Origin: DAIQON01 sp036787835
Lineage (GTDB): Bacteria; Patescibacteriota; Saccharimonadia; Saccharimonadales; UBA4665
DNA length: 64,000 nucleotides
Direction of reading: 5' to 3'
Assembly: GCA_036787835.1 (NCBI GenBank)
Contig: DAIQON010000003.1
Coordinates: forward strand, 1-64,000
The translations under genes and the position numbers were made by a program. Position 1 is the stretch's first letter; each line of letters opens with the position of its first letter. Below the pieces are notes generated by a model, which ran no database searches, was not told the DNA's origin, and worked only from the letters and a program-made list of their open reading frames with translations. Of this stretch, positions 51,749-60,494 are shown one piece after another.

Positions 51749-52792
51749 ATGGCAACAACCACCGTACCAGACACACTATTATCAACAGAGAAGCTTGTTG
51801 GTGACGTACTATCAACAATCGACAGGGAACGAGAGCGAGAAATCATCGCTAGGCGTTTTGGTCTTTATGATCGAAAAGAAACCCTAGAACAGATTGGTGA
51901 GATGCTTGGGATTACCCGAGAACGCGTACGACAGCTAGAAAAGTCCGTTATTAATCGCCTCAAGGCTGCATCAGAGCAGGGGAAACTAGCGGATATTGCT
52001 GCTTTCCAAGAAGTTGTACTAGAAAAAGTTGCTGAACTAGGCAACATTACTCGAATTAGTACGCTTACTGAAATAATGGTTAAAGATCCTACAAGGCTAG
52101 AGCAGTCAAGAATTGCTTTCCTTGGACAGTTAAGTCCGATGCTGACAGTAATCGGCGAAGATGACTACTTTTACCCAAGTATTGCAGTAAAGTCTGTTTT
52201 TGACGATAAAGACATTAAAGCTAACGTAGCAACAATTATTGCAGCTATTAAGAAGCTAGGTGGGCCTAAGACTATTGAAGAAGTTACTAAGTCAGCTGGC
52301 CTAAGCGATACTAAGCAAACTGGTGCACTTGCTAGTACTTCTAAGCAACTAGCAACCCTAAACGGTCTCTGGGGCCTTATAAAGTGGCCAATGGTTAATC
52401 CTAAGAACATTCGTGACAAGATATACGTTATCTTGAAAGAGAATGGTAAGCACATGCACTTCAATGAAATCGCCGAAGCTATCAAAGACAGTGATTTTAA
52501 ACGCAAAGATGTTACTACGCAGGCAATCCACAATGAGCTAATTAAAGACAAACGATTTGTACTTATTGGCCGTGGAATTTATGCACTTAAAGAATGGGGC
52601 TATGAAAAGGGAACAGTTGCCGACATTATTACTGATGTCCTTAAAGAGGCAAACACCCCTCTTCACCGAGACGAAATCGTTAAACGAGTTCTTCAAAGCC
52701 GATTTGTTAAAGAAACTACTATCTTACTTAACCTACAAGGTAAGCCACAGTTCAAGCGAGTAGCAAAAGCCACTTACGCACTTGCTGAATAA
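51749..52792 (+). CDS. Sigma-70 region 4 protein with HARE-HTH-like modules
   Basis: 347 residues. Residues about 20-75 are a clear sigma region 4: REREREIIARRFGLYDRKET then LEQIGEMLGITRERVRQLEK. There is no region 2 or 3, so it cannot melt a -10 box alone. The C-terminal 130 residues (IRDKIYVILKENGKHMHFNE, KDKRFVLIGRGIYALKEWG, TPLHRDEIVKRVL, FKRVAKATYALAE) form two winged-helix modules of the HARE-HTH/RpoE-delta kind. It is probably a transcription-associated regulator of RNA polymerase. Confidence 0.78.
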   Translation: MATTTVPDTLLSTEKLVGDVLSTIDREREREIIARRFGLYDRKETLEQIGEMLGITRERVRQLEKSVINRLKAASEQGKLADIAAFQEVVLEKVAELGNITRISTLTEIMVKDPTRLEQSRIAFLGQLSPMLTVIGEDDYFYPSIAVKSVFDDKDIKANVATIIAAIKKLGGPKTIEEVTKSAGLSDTKQTGALASTSKQLATLNGLWGLIKWPMVNPKNIRDKIYVILKENGKHMHFNEIAEAIKDSDFKRKDVTTQAIHNELIKDKRFVLIGRGIYALKEWGYEKGTVADIITDVLKEANTPLHRDEIVKRVLQSRFVKETTILLNLQGKPQFKRVAKATYALAE

Positions 52793-52808
52793 TACTTGAG
52801 TTAAACAT

Positions 52809-53456
52809 ATGAGTGCAGCAGATAGCCCCGAAAGAGTAGGAGTGATTTACGGCGGCATCACTCCTGAGGACGAAGAATTACTAGGTATGTTAGCGCACCG
52901 CTTAGGCCGTCAATGTACTTTTATGGATAAAAACCATCTTATAACTATGGCTTACGAGGGTGAAGAGCCCGTAAGGGATGAAGGGCCTAGTCTGCAAACA
53001 AGAGGCGTTCATATAGCTGCAAGTATAGATGGCGTTACCTCTAGGGATGACTATATAACACGCGACCATTTTAGACAGTTCGGGCAATCAGATTTAGGTA
53101 TCACTCCTGCCAAGCAGGTACCGGCAAGGGCATTTCATGATCTTGTAGATACTCGTCCTTATAAGTGGGATTTGACTACGAGAAAATATCTACCAGTTGG
53201 TAATAAGATAACGCCTTTCCCAGGCATAAGAACAGCCCGAATAGCAGATAATGTTCGAATGACAGTACGGCCTGATATTAATGGCTATAGTGCTCATCAG
53301 GTTGCCAAAACGACAATCCTCGGTAATCTTGCAATAGAAGTTGGTAGCCTAATTGAAGCCGAACATACAGCTAGAACGGAGATCAGCAGACCTGCAACAA
53401 GGGAGTTCGTTCTCAGTATAATATCTCAGGTACGCAGCCAAGTATCAGCTGCTTAG
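52809..53456 (+). CDS. Hypothetical protein (215 aa)
   Basis: 215 residues, soluble, no family recognised. It starts VGVIYGGITPEDEELLGMLA, a strand-helix pattern that could be a nucleotide-type fold. Its middle has HLITMAYEGEE and HIAASIDGVTSRDDYI, and it ends in a helix of QVAKTTILGNLAIEVG type. No Shine-Dalgarno. It is followed after 3 bases by another unknown gene, so the two form a pair behind the region-4 protein gene. Confidence 0.6.
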   Translation: MSAADSPERVGVIYGGITPEDEELLGMLAHRLGRQCTFMDKNHLITMAYEGEEPVRDEGPSLQTRGVHIAASIDGVTSRDDYITRDHFRQFGQSDLGITPAKQVPARAFHDLVDTRPYKWDLTTRKYLPVGNKITPFPGIRTARIADNVRMTVRPDINGYSAHQVAKTTILGNLAIEVGSLIEAEHTARTEISRPATREFVLSIISQVRSQVSAA

Positions 53457-53459
53457 GCT

Positions 53460-54008
53460 ATGACTGCTGCAACAATTATTGGGACTGAGCTGGGACTACC
53501 GGTCTTTGGACCGGATACCGAAGTTCTCACGACAAAAGAGGAGTTTCGCGCTGCCCAAAACGGCGTAAACGACCGCTTTATAAGAATTGTTGGCTTACTT
53601 GGTGGCAATTTGACTGACCTAACCGAAGTTATCGAGGCTGCTGATCAAGCAATGACAAGATTCGCAACTATTATCGGCGCTAAAGTAGTAGACCATGAAT
53701 GGGGTTTTTATAAGCCAACAAATATCGAAGGTTTCCTTGTTAAACGCAGACAGTGCAAGAGTCTACTCCCGCCTGGTCTCGCCTTAGTAGCCACAGTAGA
53801 TGTAGTACGAAACGTTGAAGAAATCAACTATAACAGTCCTCACTTTAGACCAATAGATCAAGGTGTAGATCACTTCTACACAACAGAGTCTGGGCTTATC
53901 TGGGATGAAGCTGGTGTTGAACAGTGTGTTATTGGCACAACAACTAAAACACCTGAGCCAGGACGGATTGTCGTCGATATTGACCCTGTTCTTATATCTG
54001 AAGAATAA
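53460..54008 (+). CDS. Hypothetical protein (182 aa)
   Basis: 182 residues, soluble, no family recognised. A helix around 25-70 (VNDRFIRIVGLLGGNLTDLT) precedes beta-rich segments (ALVATVDVVRNVEEINYN, SGLIWDEAGVEQCVIGTTTK). It starts 3 bases after the preceding stop, with no ribosome binding site, and is probably translated by coupling. It is the last plus-strand gene before the convergent dcw cluster. Confidence 0.6.
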   Translation: MTAATIIGTELGLPVFGPDTEVLTTKEEFRAAQNGVNDRFIRIVGLLGGNLTDLTEVIEAADQAMTRFATIIGAKVVDHEWGFYKPTNIEGFLVKRRQCKSLLPPGLALVATVDVVRNVEEINYNSPHFRPIDQGVDHFYTTESGLIWDEAGVEQCVIGTTTKTPEPGRIVVDIDPVLISEE

Positions 54009-54722
54009 ACAAAATACGAACACCTTACTAACAGATACACACACCTGTAAAAAATAAAAATTACTGGGGGACTTAACTAAAAAGCGTAAGGCAGATGATT
54101 TTACCCATGAATAAGCTGGTAGGCTAGGGAAAATATTAAAACGATAATTAAAAACCAGGGAATTTTATTTTTTTCTAAAATCGAGCTGCAGTGCAGGAGC
54201 CTAACCTAGCTATAGATACTACGTCGCACAATATATCTTTTGCGACACTAATATAGATCAAACAGTTGATTATTGATACCCCTGCTGCAGGGGAGTATTT
54301 TTAATAATCCGCTATATTTCTACATTTATAAGTCACTGCAGCTTTACTCGTGTATATACCTGGGCGTAAATACTCATATGTCTGACTATAGGCCTAAATA
54401 CACCCGTAGCGTTTAACACGTGACAAATAACACTATTTGACTTTTCCACAGCTATGTCGTGAAAGTATATCTTTTTCATGATATTTCATTTTTTTCGTAG
54501 TCCCCTCCCTTTTCGCTAATTTTAATAAATTTTGACATTTCCCTATTTCTGTATGTTAATATATATTTTTTAGATATTTACTCTATAACTTCATATGCGA
54601 ACAAAATACGAACTAACAGGGTACTAGGTGAGGGGGACTAACCTGAGGACTCGCCATTGTCATATATAACATAGCTTAAAATACCTCTCTCCCTCCCTTC
54701 ACTAATAGAGACCGTCTATCAG
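54009..54722. other. 714-bp AT-rich region between convergent genes
   Basis: No ORF of note. A 14-base direct repeat AACAAAATACGAAC occurs at 54009-54022 and 54600-54613. Each copy is followed by TAACAG and then, 40-50 bases on, GGGGACT (54067-54073, 54633-54639); the inverse AGTCCCC is at 54499-54505. Hairpins lie at 54223-54246 (GTCGCA/TGCGAC), 54257-54270 (ATCAA/TTGAT) and 54279-54293. These might form a small RNA ending in the terminator, or the remains of an element bounded by diverged repeats. Confidence 0.45.
54279..54302 (+). terminator. Intrinsic terminator
   Basis: CCCCTG (54279-54284), a 3-base loop, CAGGGG (54288-54293), then AGTATTTTT. The stem is short but GC-only with a following U run. 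It lies 270 bases after the last plus-strand gene and ends either that operon's long 3' region or a small RNA. Confidence 0.55.
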
Positions 54723-55646
54723 TTACTGATAATATACTCTTCCCTGCGCACGAACATCTACATATTTGCTTGGGGTAATGTTATGCCCTTTTAAGTAACT
54801 CTCGGTAGCTAGAAAGCTTCCAGCCTCTAGCTTAGGGTTATTATCTTCAAGGTTAAACTTCACGTAATAAGGCTTACCCGATAGATTAACATCTATTTCA
54901 CTACTGTTGCTGGGTAGGGTCATTGCAGTTACAGTGTCCTGCCTAGCAGCCAATTGAGCACTTATTGTTTGTATAAAGCTTATATTCTGACTAGTTAATG
55001 CTGGCTTACCGAGTTTTATTTCTATCCCGCTTTGATCAGTAATAATTGGAAGGTTTAGGTAACTAAAGCCATTCGCATCCTTATAGCCAAAGAGCATCGC
55101 TGTGCCTTGTTGACTTATAAGATACTGACCAGATGGGTTTTCTAGGATGGCTGCTGGTGTAGCAGGCGTTAAGTAGATGATCGGGTTATGGTTGATTAGT
55201 GGCAAAGTAATTGATATATTACTAAACTCTGGGAACTCAGATTCTAGTACGTCGGTGATATGTTTTGTGTTCACTGTAATTTTATTATGATTCAAAAGTG
55301 ATTCGTTAAATAATTTAGAACTATTCAAAACAAATGCTGGTTCATATAATTTATACAGAGTGCTGTTTGTAGAATTACCCAAATAGGTAATCTTCGGCTT
55401 TGAAGACAGCTGCAAAATATTGAATAGGCAAACAACCGAAACGATTATTAGAATGATGAAACCAAATCGACTTAACCAAAAATCTTTATTTTGTGACTGC
55501 GGCGTACTACGCCTAATATCTCGTTCTTCAACTTCATCCAACTCACTACGAGAATTGTGGTATGTATAGGCAGAGACTTTCTTAGAAGCCTCTTCTGGTG
55601 CCCTGTTTCTAGTTCTTATCTGTTGTTTTTTCTTTAGTAAACTCAT
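54723..55646 (-). CDS. ftsQ: Cell division protein FtsQ/DivIB-like
   Basis: 307 residues: a basic N-terminus (KKKQQIRTRNRAPEEASKK), one membrane helix (about 53-73), a POTRA-like region (about 90-160; NKITVNTKHITDVLESEFPE) and a beta-rich FtsQ domain ending in a short tail. FtsQ bridges early and late division proteins at the septum. Sequence similarity is weak, as is usual for FtsQ; position directly after murG is the main support. It is last of the minus-strand cluster. Confidence 0.72.
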   Translation of the reverse strand: MSLLKKKQQIRTRNRAPEEASKKVSAYTYHNSRSELDEVEERDIRRSTPQSQNKDFWLSRFGFIILIIVSVVCLFNILQLSSKPKITYLGNSTNSTLYKLYEPAFVLNSSKLFNESLLNHNKITVNTKHITDVLESEFPEFSNISITLPLINHNPIIYLTPATPAAILENPSGQYLISQQGTAMLFGYKDANGFSYLNLPIITDQSGIEIKLGKPALTSQNISFIQTISAQLAARQDTVTAMTLPSNSSEIDVNLSGKPYYVKFNLEDNNPKLEAGSFLATESYLKGHNITPSKYVDVRAQGRVYYQ

Positions 55647-55659
55647 CTTTTTATTTTAT

Positions 55660-56823
55660 CTAATTGGCAATAGCAAGTATACGCTTAGCAATATCCTCTG
55701 TGGAGTTAGGTTTAGCAAATTCTTTGATTGACTTCTCTAGACGATCTCGGCTCGATTTATCGTTTAATAGTCGACTAACCTCGGCGCCAAGCCTAGTAGG
55801 GTCTTTCATCAACCCAATATCGTTTAATACAACTACTGCTCCTTCTTTCTCTAGAATCTGGGCATTTTTTAGCTGATGACCGCCGGTTAGCACGGTGCTC
55901 GGTACCACAATGCAAGCTTTTCCCTGGATAGCAAATTCTGCCAAGTTGGTTGCGCCAGCACGGGTTATTACTAGATCGGCTGCTCCGCTATAAAGATAGA
56001 CCTTATCTGAGAAATCTAGAACTTTAACTTTCTCTAACTGATCAGGCTTAAGGCCTTTTAGGTAGTCAGCTCGAACTGCTTCGTCTTTGTTTCGACCAAC
56101 CAAGTGAACTACTTCTAGGTCCTTAAACTCAGCCATCAAATTCGGCATAACATCAGCAACCGCTTCATTTAGTGACTGCGCGCCGTTGCCGCCGCCAATT
56201 ATAAAGACCAATTTTGCATTAGGATTTATAGCCAGCTTTTTGCGATATTCCTGCTTTAACTTATCTGTTAGCGGCACAAATTTATTAGACAGAGGGATGC
56301 CGGTAGTAACAGTTTTATCTCGTGGATAGTTGTAGATTTCCTTTGGCAAAGCAACAAAATGTTGAGTTGCCCATGGCGCTATTAATCTGTTAGCTAAGCT
56401 CGGTATCGGGTCTGAATCATGGGTAATATATGGAACACGATTAAGTTTGGCGCCTAAAGAGACCGGCACGCTTACATAGCCACCCCTAGAAAAAACAACA
56501 TCCGGGATAATTTTCTTAATCACCTTCTGGCTTTGAAAGATGCCAATAAACACGAAGACGAGATCACGTAGGTTCATATACATTGTTGGAAAATCTAATA
56601 GTTGCTTAAGTCCCTCCCCGTGGTATCTCCTGAACTTCCCTGCTCTAACATAGAAAACCTCGTCTATATTAGGATCTTGGGCTGGGATATCGCCAAGAGA
56701 GTCCCCTTTTTGACCAACATAAACCAATTTAACATCTGGCCTAAGGTGTTTTATTTCAGCTGCGACCGCTAGGATCGGGGTGATATGCCCCCCTGAGCCG
56801 CCGCCTGTTAAGACGATCGTCAT
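55660..56823 (-). CDS. murG: UDP-GlcNAc:undecaprenyl-PP-MurNAc-pentapeptide GlcNAc transferase
   Basis: 387 residues, GT28 fold. The N-terminal lipid-binding loop GGGSGGHITPILA is at 7-19, the second Gly-rich motif is VFSRGGYVSVP, and the UDP-GlcNAc site IIGGGNGAQSLNEAV and ITRAGATNLAEFAIQGKA is complete. It makes lipid II. Its 5' end overlaps the ftsW coding region by 68 bases, more than the usual few. Confidence 0.93.
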   Translation of the reverse strand: MTIVLTGGGSGGHITPILAVAAEIKHLRPDVKLVYVGQKGDSLGDIPAQDPNIDEVFYVRAGKFRRYHGEGLKQLLDFPTMYMNLRDLVFVFIGIFQSQKVIKKIIPDVVFSRGGYVSVPVSLGAKLNRVPYITHDSDPIPSLANRLIAPWATQHFVALPKEIYNYPRDKTVTTGIPLSNKFVPLTDKLKQEYRKKLAINPNAKLVFIIGGGNGAQSLNEAVADVMPNLMAEFKDLEVVHLVGRNKDEAVRADYLKGLKPDQLEKVKVLDFSDKVYLYSGAADLVITRAGATNLAEFAIQGKACIVVPSTVLTGGHQLKNAQILEKEGAVVVLNDIGLMKDPTRLGAEVSRLLNDKSSRDRLEKSIKEFAKPNSTEDIAKRILAIAN

Positions 56824-58048
56824 CCTCTGGCCTCCTATCGTTATCTGAAGTTAATTTTGGTGCCTGATACGAAGTATAACGGGATATTTGAAATACCACA
56901 CCAATTGCTGCCGCGACGAAGACTATAGACGTACCACCATAGCTAATAAACGGTAAGGTAATCCCCTTTAGAGGAAGCAGGCCGACCATCGCACCGATGT
57001 TTATCACTGCCTGAATACTTAACCAAGCCATAATACCTACTACCACCAGCCGGCTAAAGTCATCAGGTACTCTTTCAGCAATGTTTTTCAATCTGCTAAA
57101 TAAAGCAGCAAAGATAGCCAGTAGTATAATGCTACCAAAGAAACCAAATGTTTCAGCGTAGATTGCAAAGATCGAGTCATTATCTGCTTCTGGCTCATAG
57201 CCGTAAGCTTGGACACTTCTTCCAAGGCCAAGACCAAATAGACCACCTGAACCAACAGCAATTAGAGCCTGACATGCCTGGTAGCCACTTGCCTGACAAT
57301 GTGTTTGCGGATGTATATAGGTTTCTAGTCGAGCTCGCCTATACGGAGTAGAGGAAATGAGCAAAACAAGCCCAGCCACTATGATTAGCCCTATGAGTAG
57401 CACTCTCTTCATCGGTAAACCGGCCACAAATGCCATAGAACCCATTATTGCCACGATTACCGCCGTTGATCCAAGATCACTCTGAACGCCCGCGACAAGG
57501 GCCCCAATTACCAATAAGGCTATAAGAATGGGCCATAGAGTCTTCTTAGAATCAGCTATGGTCTGAGCGCTTATTGCTTTTGCTAAGAAACAAGCTAACC
57601 AGATCACAACAGCAAACTTAACTAGCTCAACTGACTGGAAAGAAAGACTACTCAAGCGCACCCAACGATGTGCAGGATAGGCTGGATTAACTGGGAGTAC
57701 AATCGCAAGAAGTGTTGCACCTATAGCAAATGCTAGAAGTAATTTATAAAGCTTCTTCCAGCTCTTTAAAGGTATAGCGGCTGTTACAGCGAATGCGACT
57801 ACACTTAGGCCAATGGCGATCATCTGTCGAGTTGTGTAATATGATGAACTTAAGTTGGTGGTAACACTTAAGGCTGGGCCTATCGCATAAACCACAATTA
57901 CCCCAATTGCTAGTAGGCATGCGCAAATAATTACCAGCCAATAGTCTGGTTTATGCCGCCGCCCTAGTTCTTGGTCATTATTAACCGCAGCTAACCGCTG
58001 CCGCCGGTTTCGAACTTCCGAACGTAACACTTTAGTGACCTCTGCCAA
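56756..58048 (-). CDS. ftsW: Peptidoglycan glycosyltransferase FtsW
   Basis: 430 residues of the SEDS family with about ten membrane helices: VNPAYPAHRWVRL, FQSVELVKFAVVIWLACFLA, QSDLGSTAVI and the conserved end LPLKGITLPFISYGGTSIVF. It polymerises lipid II at the septum together with FtsI. The C-terminal tail (KLTSDNDRRPEDDDRLNRRR and on) is long and charged and is encoded within the 68-base overlap with murG. Confidence 0.92.
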   Translation of the reverse strand: MAEVTKVLRSEVRNRRQRLAAVNNDQELGRRHKPDYWLVIICACLLAIGVIVVYAIGPALSVTTNLSSSYYTTRQMIAIGLSVVAFAVTAAIPLKSWKKLYKLLLAFAIGATLLAIVLPVNPAYPAHRWVRLSSLSFQSVELVKFAVVIWLACFLAKAISAQTIADSKKTLWPILIALLVIGALVAGVQSDLGSTAVIVAIMGSMAFVAGLPMKRVLLIGLIIVAGLVLLISSTPYRRARLETYIHPQTHCQASGYQACQALIAVGSGGLFGLGLGRSVQAYGYEPEADNDSIFAIYAETFGFFGSIILLAIFAALFSRLKNIAERVPDDFSRLVVVGIMAWLSIQAVINIGAMVGLLPLKGITLPFISYGGTSIVFVAAAIGVVFQISRYTSYQAPKLTSDNDRRPEDDDRLNRRRLRGAYHPDPSGRS

Positions 58049-59075
58049 CTAAGAATACGAGAATACCTAAGAATGTAGCTGCCTGACCTAGTATCCAAAA
58101 ACGCATTGTAACTTTGGTCTCCGGCCAGCCTATAGCTTCAAAGTGATGGTGGATTGGTGATGACAGGAACACCTTCTTGCCATGCCTTAACATCCGGCTA
58201 GTCCTGTTAATCAGGACTGAGCCAGTTTCCATGACATAAACAATCCCAATAATCGGTAATACATAAATAGTATTGGTTTCCATGGCGATAATACCCAGTG
58301 CTGTACCGAGAGCAAATGAGCCAACATCACCCATAAAGAATCTTGCCGGATAAATATTGAACCAGGTATAGCTAAGTAGTGCTCCGACTACAGTAATACA
58401 AAATGCGGCTAGGCCATACTTGTGCTCAACCATGGCAATAATTGCATAAGCCGTAAATGACGAGGTTAATAACCCACCAGCGAGACCATCGAGACCATCG
58501 GTAATATTTACTGAGTTAGCAGTAGCTATAACTACCAGCCAGAAGATGACAACCGTAAATATACCGACGTGAATATTGTGCCAATGAGGCAGATAGATAG
58601 TATTCACCCCTAGCTTGTTATAGAACCACCAACCAGTGACTAGAGCTACCACACTATATAGAGCAAACTTGAGTTTAGCTTCCATGCCAGCAATCAACTT
58701 ATTAGAACCACGGATATTCATAATGTCATCAGCCAGCCCAATCACACCAGCGGCAACCATACCGGCCAATACTAACCAGGTCTGCCCCCTGCTAAGATTG
58801 AAGAATAGGGTCACTATCGAAATACTTAGAATAAAAATAATTCCCGCCATATTAGGGATATTGCGATGATGTTTAGCAGCATGAAGCTTGGCGTAGACTG
58901 TCGCCTTGCCACCAGACCAAGAGTCAGTCCGTGGTTTCTTCCACCATTGGTACCTATAAGCAGCAGTTGTAAACAGCGGTGTGATAAGCATGCTAAGGAG
59001 GAAGCTGGTCAACCCTAAAGCAAAAATAAAAATCAATTGGTGTTGGGAAATGCTAATGTGCAGTGTTGTATACAT
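58032..59075 (-). CDS. mraY: Phospho-N-acetylmuramoyl-pentapeptide transferase
   Basis: 347 residues with about ten membrane helices. The family signatures are present: GLADDIMN (metal-binding Asp pair, near 117-124), NSVNITDGLDGLAGG (near 192-206), NIYPARFFMGDVGSFALGT and the C-terminal SSPIHHHFEAIGWPETKV. It forms lipid I. It overlaps ftsW by 17 bases. Confidence 0.94.
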   Translation of the reverse strand: MYTTLHISISQHQLIFIFALGLTSFLLSMLITPLFTTAAYRYQWWKKPRTDSWSGGKATVYAKLHAAKHHRNIPNMAGIIFILSISIVTLFFNLSRGQTWLVLAGMVAAGVIGLADDIMNIRGSNKLIAGMEAKLKFALYSVVALVTGWWFYNKLGVNTIYLPHWHNIHVGIFTVVIFWLVVIATANSVNITDGLDGLAGGLLTSSFTAYAIIAMVEHKYGLAAFCITVVGALLSYTWFNIYPARFFMGDVGSFALGTALGIIAMETNTIYVLPIIGIVYVMETGSVLINRTSRMLRHGKKVFLSSPIHHHFEAIGWPETKVTMRFWILGQAATFLGILVFLVGRGH

Positions 59076-59136
59076 ATTTTCTGGGGTAATTTTCTTTTAA
59101 TTATACCAGACTATATTAAGACTACAGTCAATATTC

Positions 59137-59220
59137 TATGATCGACGAGGTTCCGCGACATGACCCTCTGGTATGTCCATCTCATCTAGAGCAATGTCGA
59201 CCAACGCATGAGCAGCTAAT
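59137..59220 (-). pseudogene. Possible 3' fragment of a lost gene
   Basis: On the minus strand an open stretch reads LAAHALVDIALDEMDIPEGH then VAEPRRS and a TAG stop. It has protein-like composition but is preceded at once by stops and lacks a start codon other than an internal TTG or ATG. It may be the end of a gene deleted when the plus-strand pair entered the cluster. Very short, hence uncertain. Confidence 0.2.
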
Positions 59221-59262
59221 TATGGTTATGGTACTGATCGCAAGTTAAGGTATTCTGTAACT

Positions 59263-59859
59263 ATGACGACTGCATCAATCCCTCCGTTAAGGCTAGAGAC
59301 CTTTGGCATTCAACTAGGTGGAAGGTCAGTAGCATTCTATGAAGAGCCTTTAAAATTACGTGCAGGCGGAGAGTCGCACTGGTATGTAGATGTACGGACG
59401 GGACTAGATAACGGAATATCAATGAGCCAGGCGGGAAAATTTATTGTCGAAGCCGCCCGAACTAGACAGCTCGCTTATAAAGTTGTGTCGGCGATTGGTG
59501 TTGGCGGGCATGCAGTAATGGCAGCAACAATTCCACACCTAGATAAAGGTACGACGATATCTTTTGCCGTAGATAAGCACGAAATGGATGAGCAAGGAAT
59601 GGATCAATACGGTTTACATGCTGACATAGAAAACAAGCGAGTTTGGGTATTAGACGACACAGCTACTACTGGTGATTCCCTATTTACTCTAATAGATATG
59701 GTAAGAGCATGCGGCGGAATCGTAGAAGACGCAGATGTTGCGGTAGACAGAAGCGGCGGCGTTGTATCCGAAGCAATGCGCGGTGCAGGAGTTAAGTTTC
59801 ACGCATTATTTGAGTTTAGTGAAGAAACTGGACTACTTGTTCCAGCTTCATCAATTTAG
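59263..59859 (+). CDS. Type I phosphoribosyltransferase-fold protein
   Basis: 198 residues. The PRPP-binding loop VWVLDDTATTGDSLFTLID (near 129-147) has the two acidic residues and TTG of type I phosphoribosyltransferases such as PyrE. Upstream, AIGVGGHAVMAATI resembles the pyrophosphate loop region. It would transfer a phosphoribosyl group to a base; the base cannot be predicted. TATTCT (59251-59256) ends 6 bases before the ATG. It is transcribed against the surrounding division cluster. Confidence 0.72.
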   Translation: MTTASIPPLRLETFGIQLGGRSVAFYEEPLKLRAGGESHWYVDVRTGLDNGISMSQAGKFIVEAARTRQLAYKVVSAIGVGGHAVMAATIPHLDKGTTISFAVDKHEMDEQGMDQYGLHADIENKRVWVLDDTATTGDSLFTLIDMVRACGGIVEDADVAVDRSGGVVSEAMRGAGVKFHALFEFSEETGLLVPASSI

Positions 59860-59929
59860 AGTTCGCTGCACATGTAAGTATTGGTCTGCTCTTTTTATTT
59901 ACGACGCAATTACTTGATATGATTGATCT

Positions 59930-60472
59930 ATGTTAATAATTGCTGAGGTAAAGACACACTCACCTTTTGGCTGGGAGTCTAGTGAAAGTTGGGACAGCTT
60001 ATTTAGCCTTGCGACTGAGATCGGTGATATGATTTCTATTCATACAGACCCCCGTTGGCATGGGTCATTTGAGTTAATTAAAAAAGCGCGTACCCAAACC
60101 AATAAGCTAATATTAGCCAAAGGTATACACCCAAAAGATAGTGATATCAAAAAAGCTTTGGATTTTGGGGCAGATTTCGTTCTGGTTGTTGGCAGAATAC
60201 CAAATATTTACCTGGAAAAATGTATCATTGAGCCGTATAGTCTTGAAGAACTAAAAAATCTACCCTCAAATGTGAGGGCATTATGGAATAGCCGCAATCT
60301 TAACACTGGTGGCTTAAAAACTGAGTCTTTTGTTGAAGCGCGAAAATTATTCCCTGGTTGGTTGTGCCAAGCTAGTAATATTGCTTCTGTAAACGATGTT
60401 GAGCCTAGTGCTGACGCTATCTTAGTGGGTACTAACCTCAGGAGTTATGCTCTTAGTTTAAGCGCCGAGTAA
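59930..60472 (+). CDS. Indole-3-glycerol-phosphate-synthase-like TIM barrel
   Basis: 180 residues aligning through the TrpC barrel: IAEVKTHSPFGW (strand 1, Glu-Lys and Ser-Pro conserved), ISIHTDPRWHGSFELI, LILAKGIHPKD (catalytic-type Lys), GADFVLVVGRIP, CIIEPYSLEEL, ALWNSRNLNTGG, CQASNIASVNDV and ILVGTNL. The Glu of the SESGI motif is replaced (QASNI) and the N-terminal extension of true IGPS is missing, so the substrate may differ. TATGAT (59918-59923) ends 6 bases before the ATG. It lies 70 bases after the phosphoribosyltransferase gene. Confidence 0.65.
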   Translation: MLIIAEVKTHSPFGWESSESWDSLFSLATEIGDMISIHTDPRWHGSFELIKKARTQTNKLILAKGIHPKDSDIKKALDFGADFVLVVGRIPNIYLEKCIIEPYSLEELKNLPSNVRALWNSRNLNTGGLKTESFVEARKLFPGWLCQASNIASVNDVEPSADAILVGTNLRSYALSLSAE

Positions 60473-60494
60473 TAGAAGACCGTGTCGTTGGTTG

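Noticed and set aside
54442..54450. DnaA-box-like TTTTCCACA, suggesting a replication origin
   Set aside because: Only one near-match was seen, no dnaA/dnaN/rpmH nearby, and genes converge here, which fits a terminus side rather than an origin.
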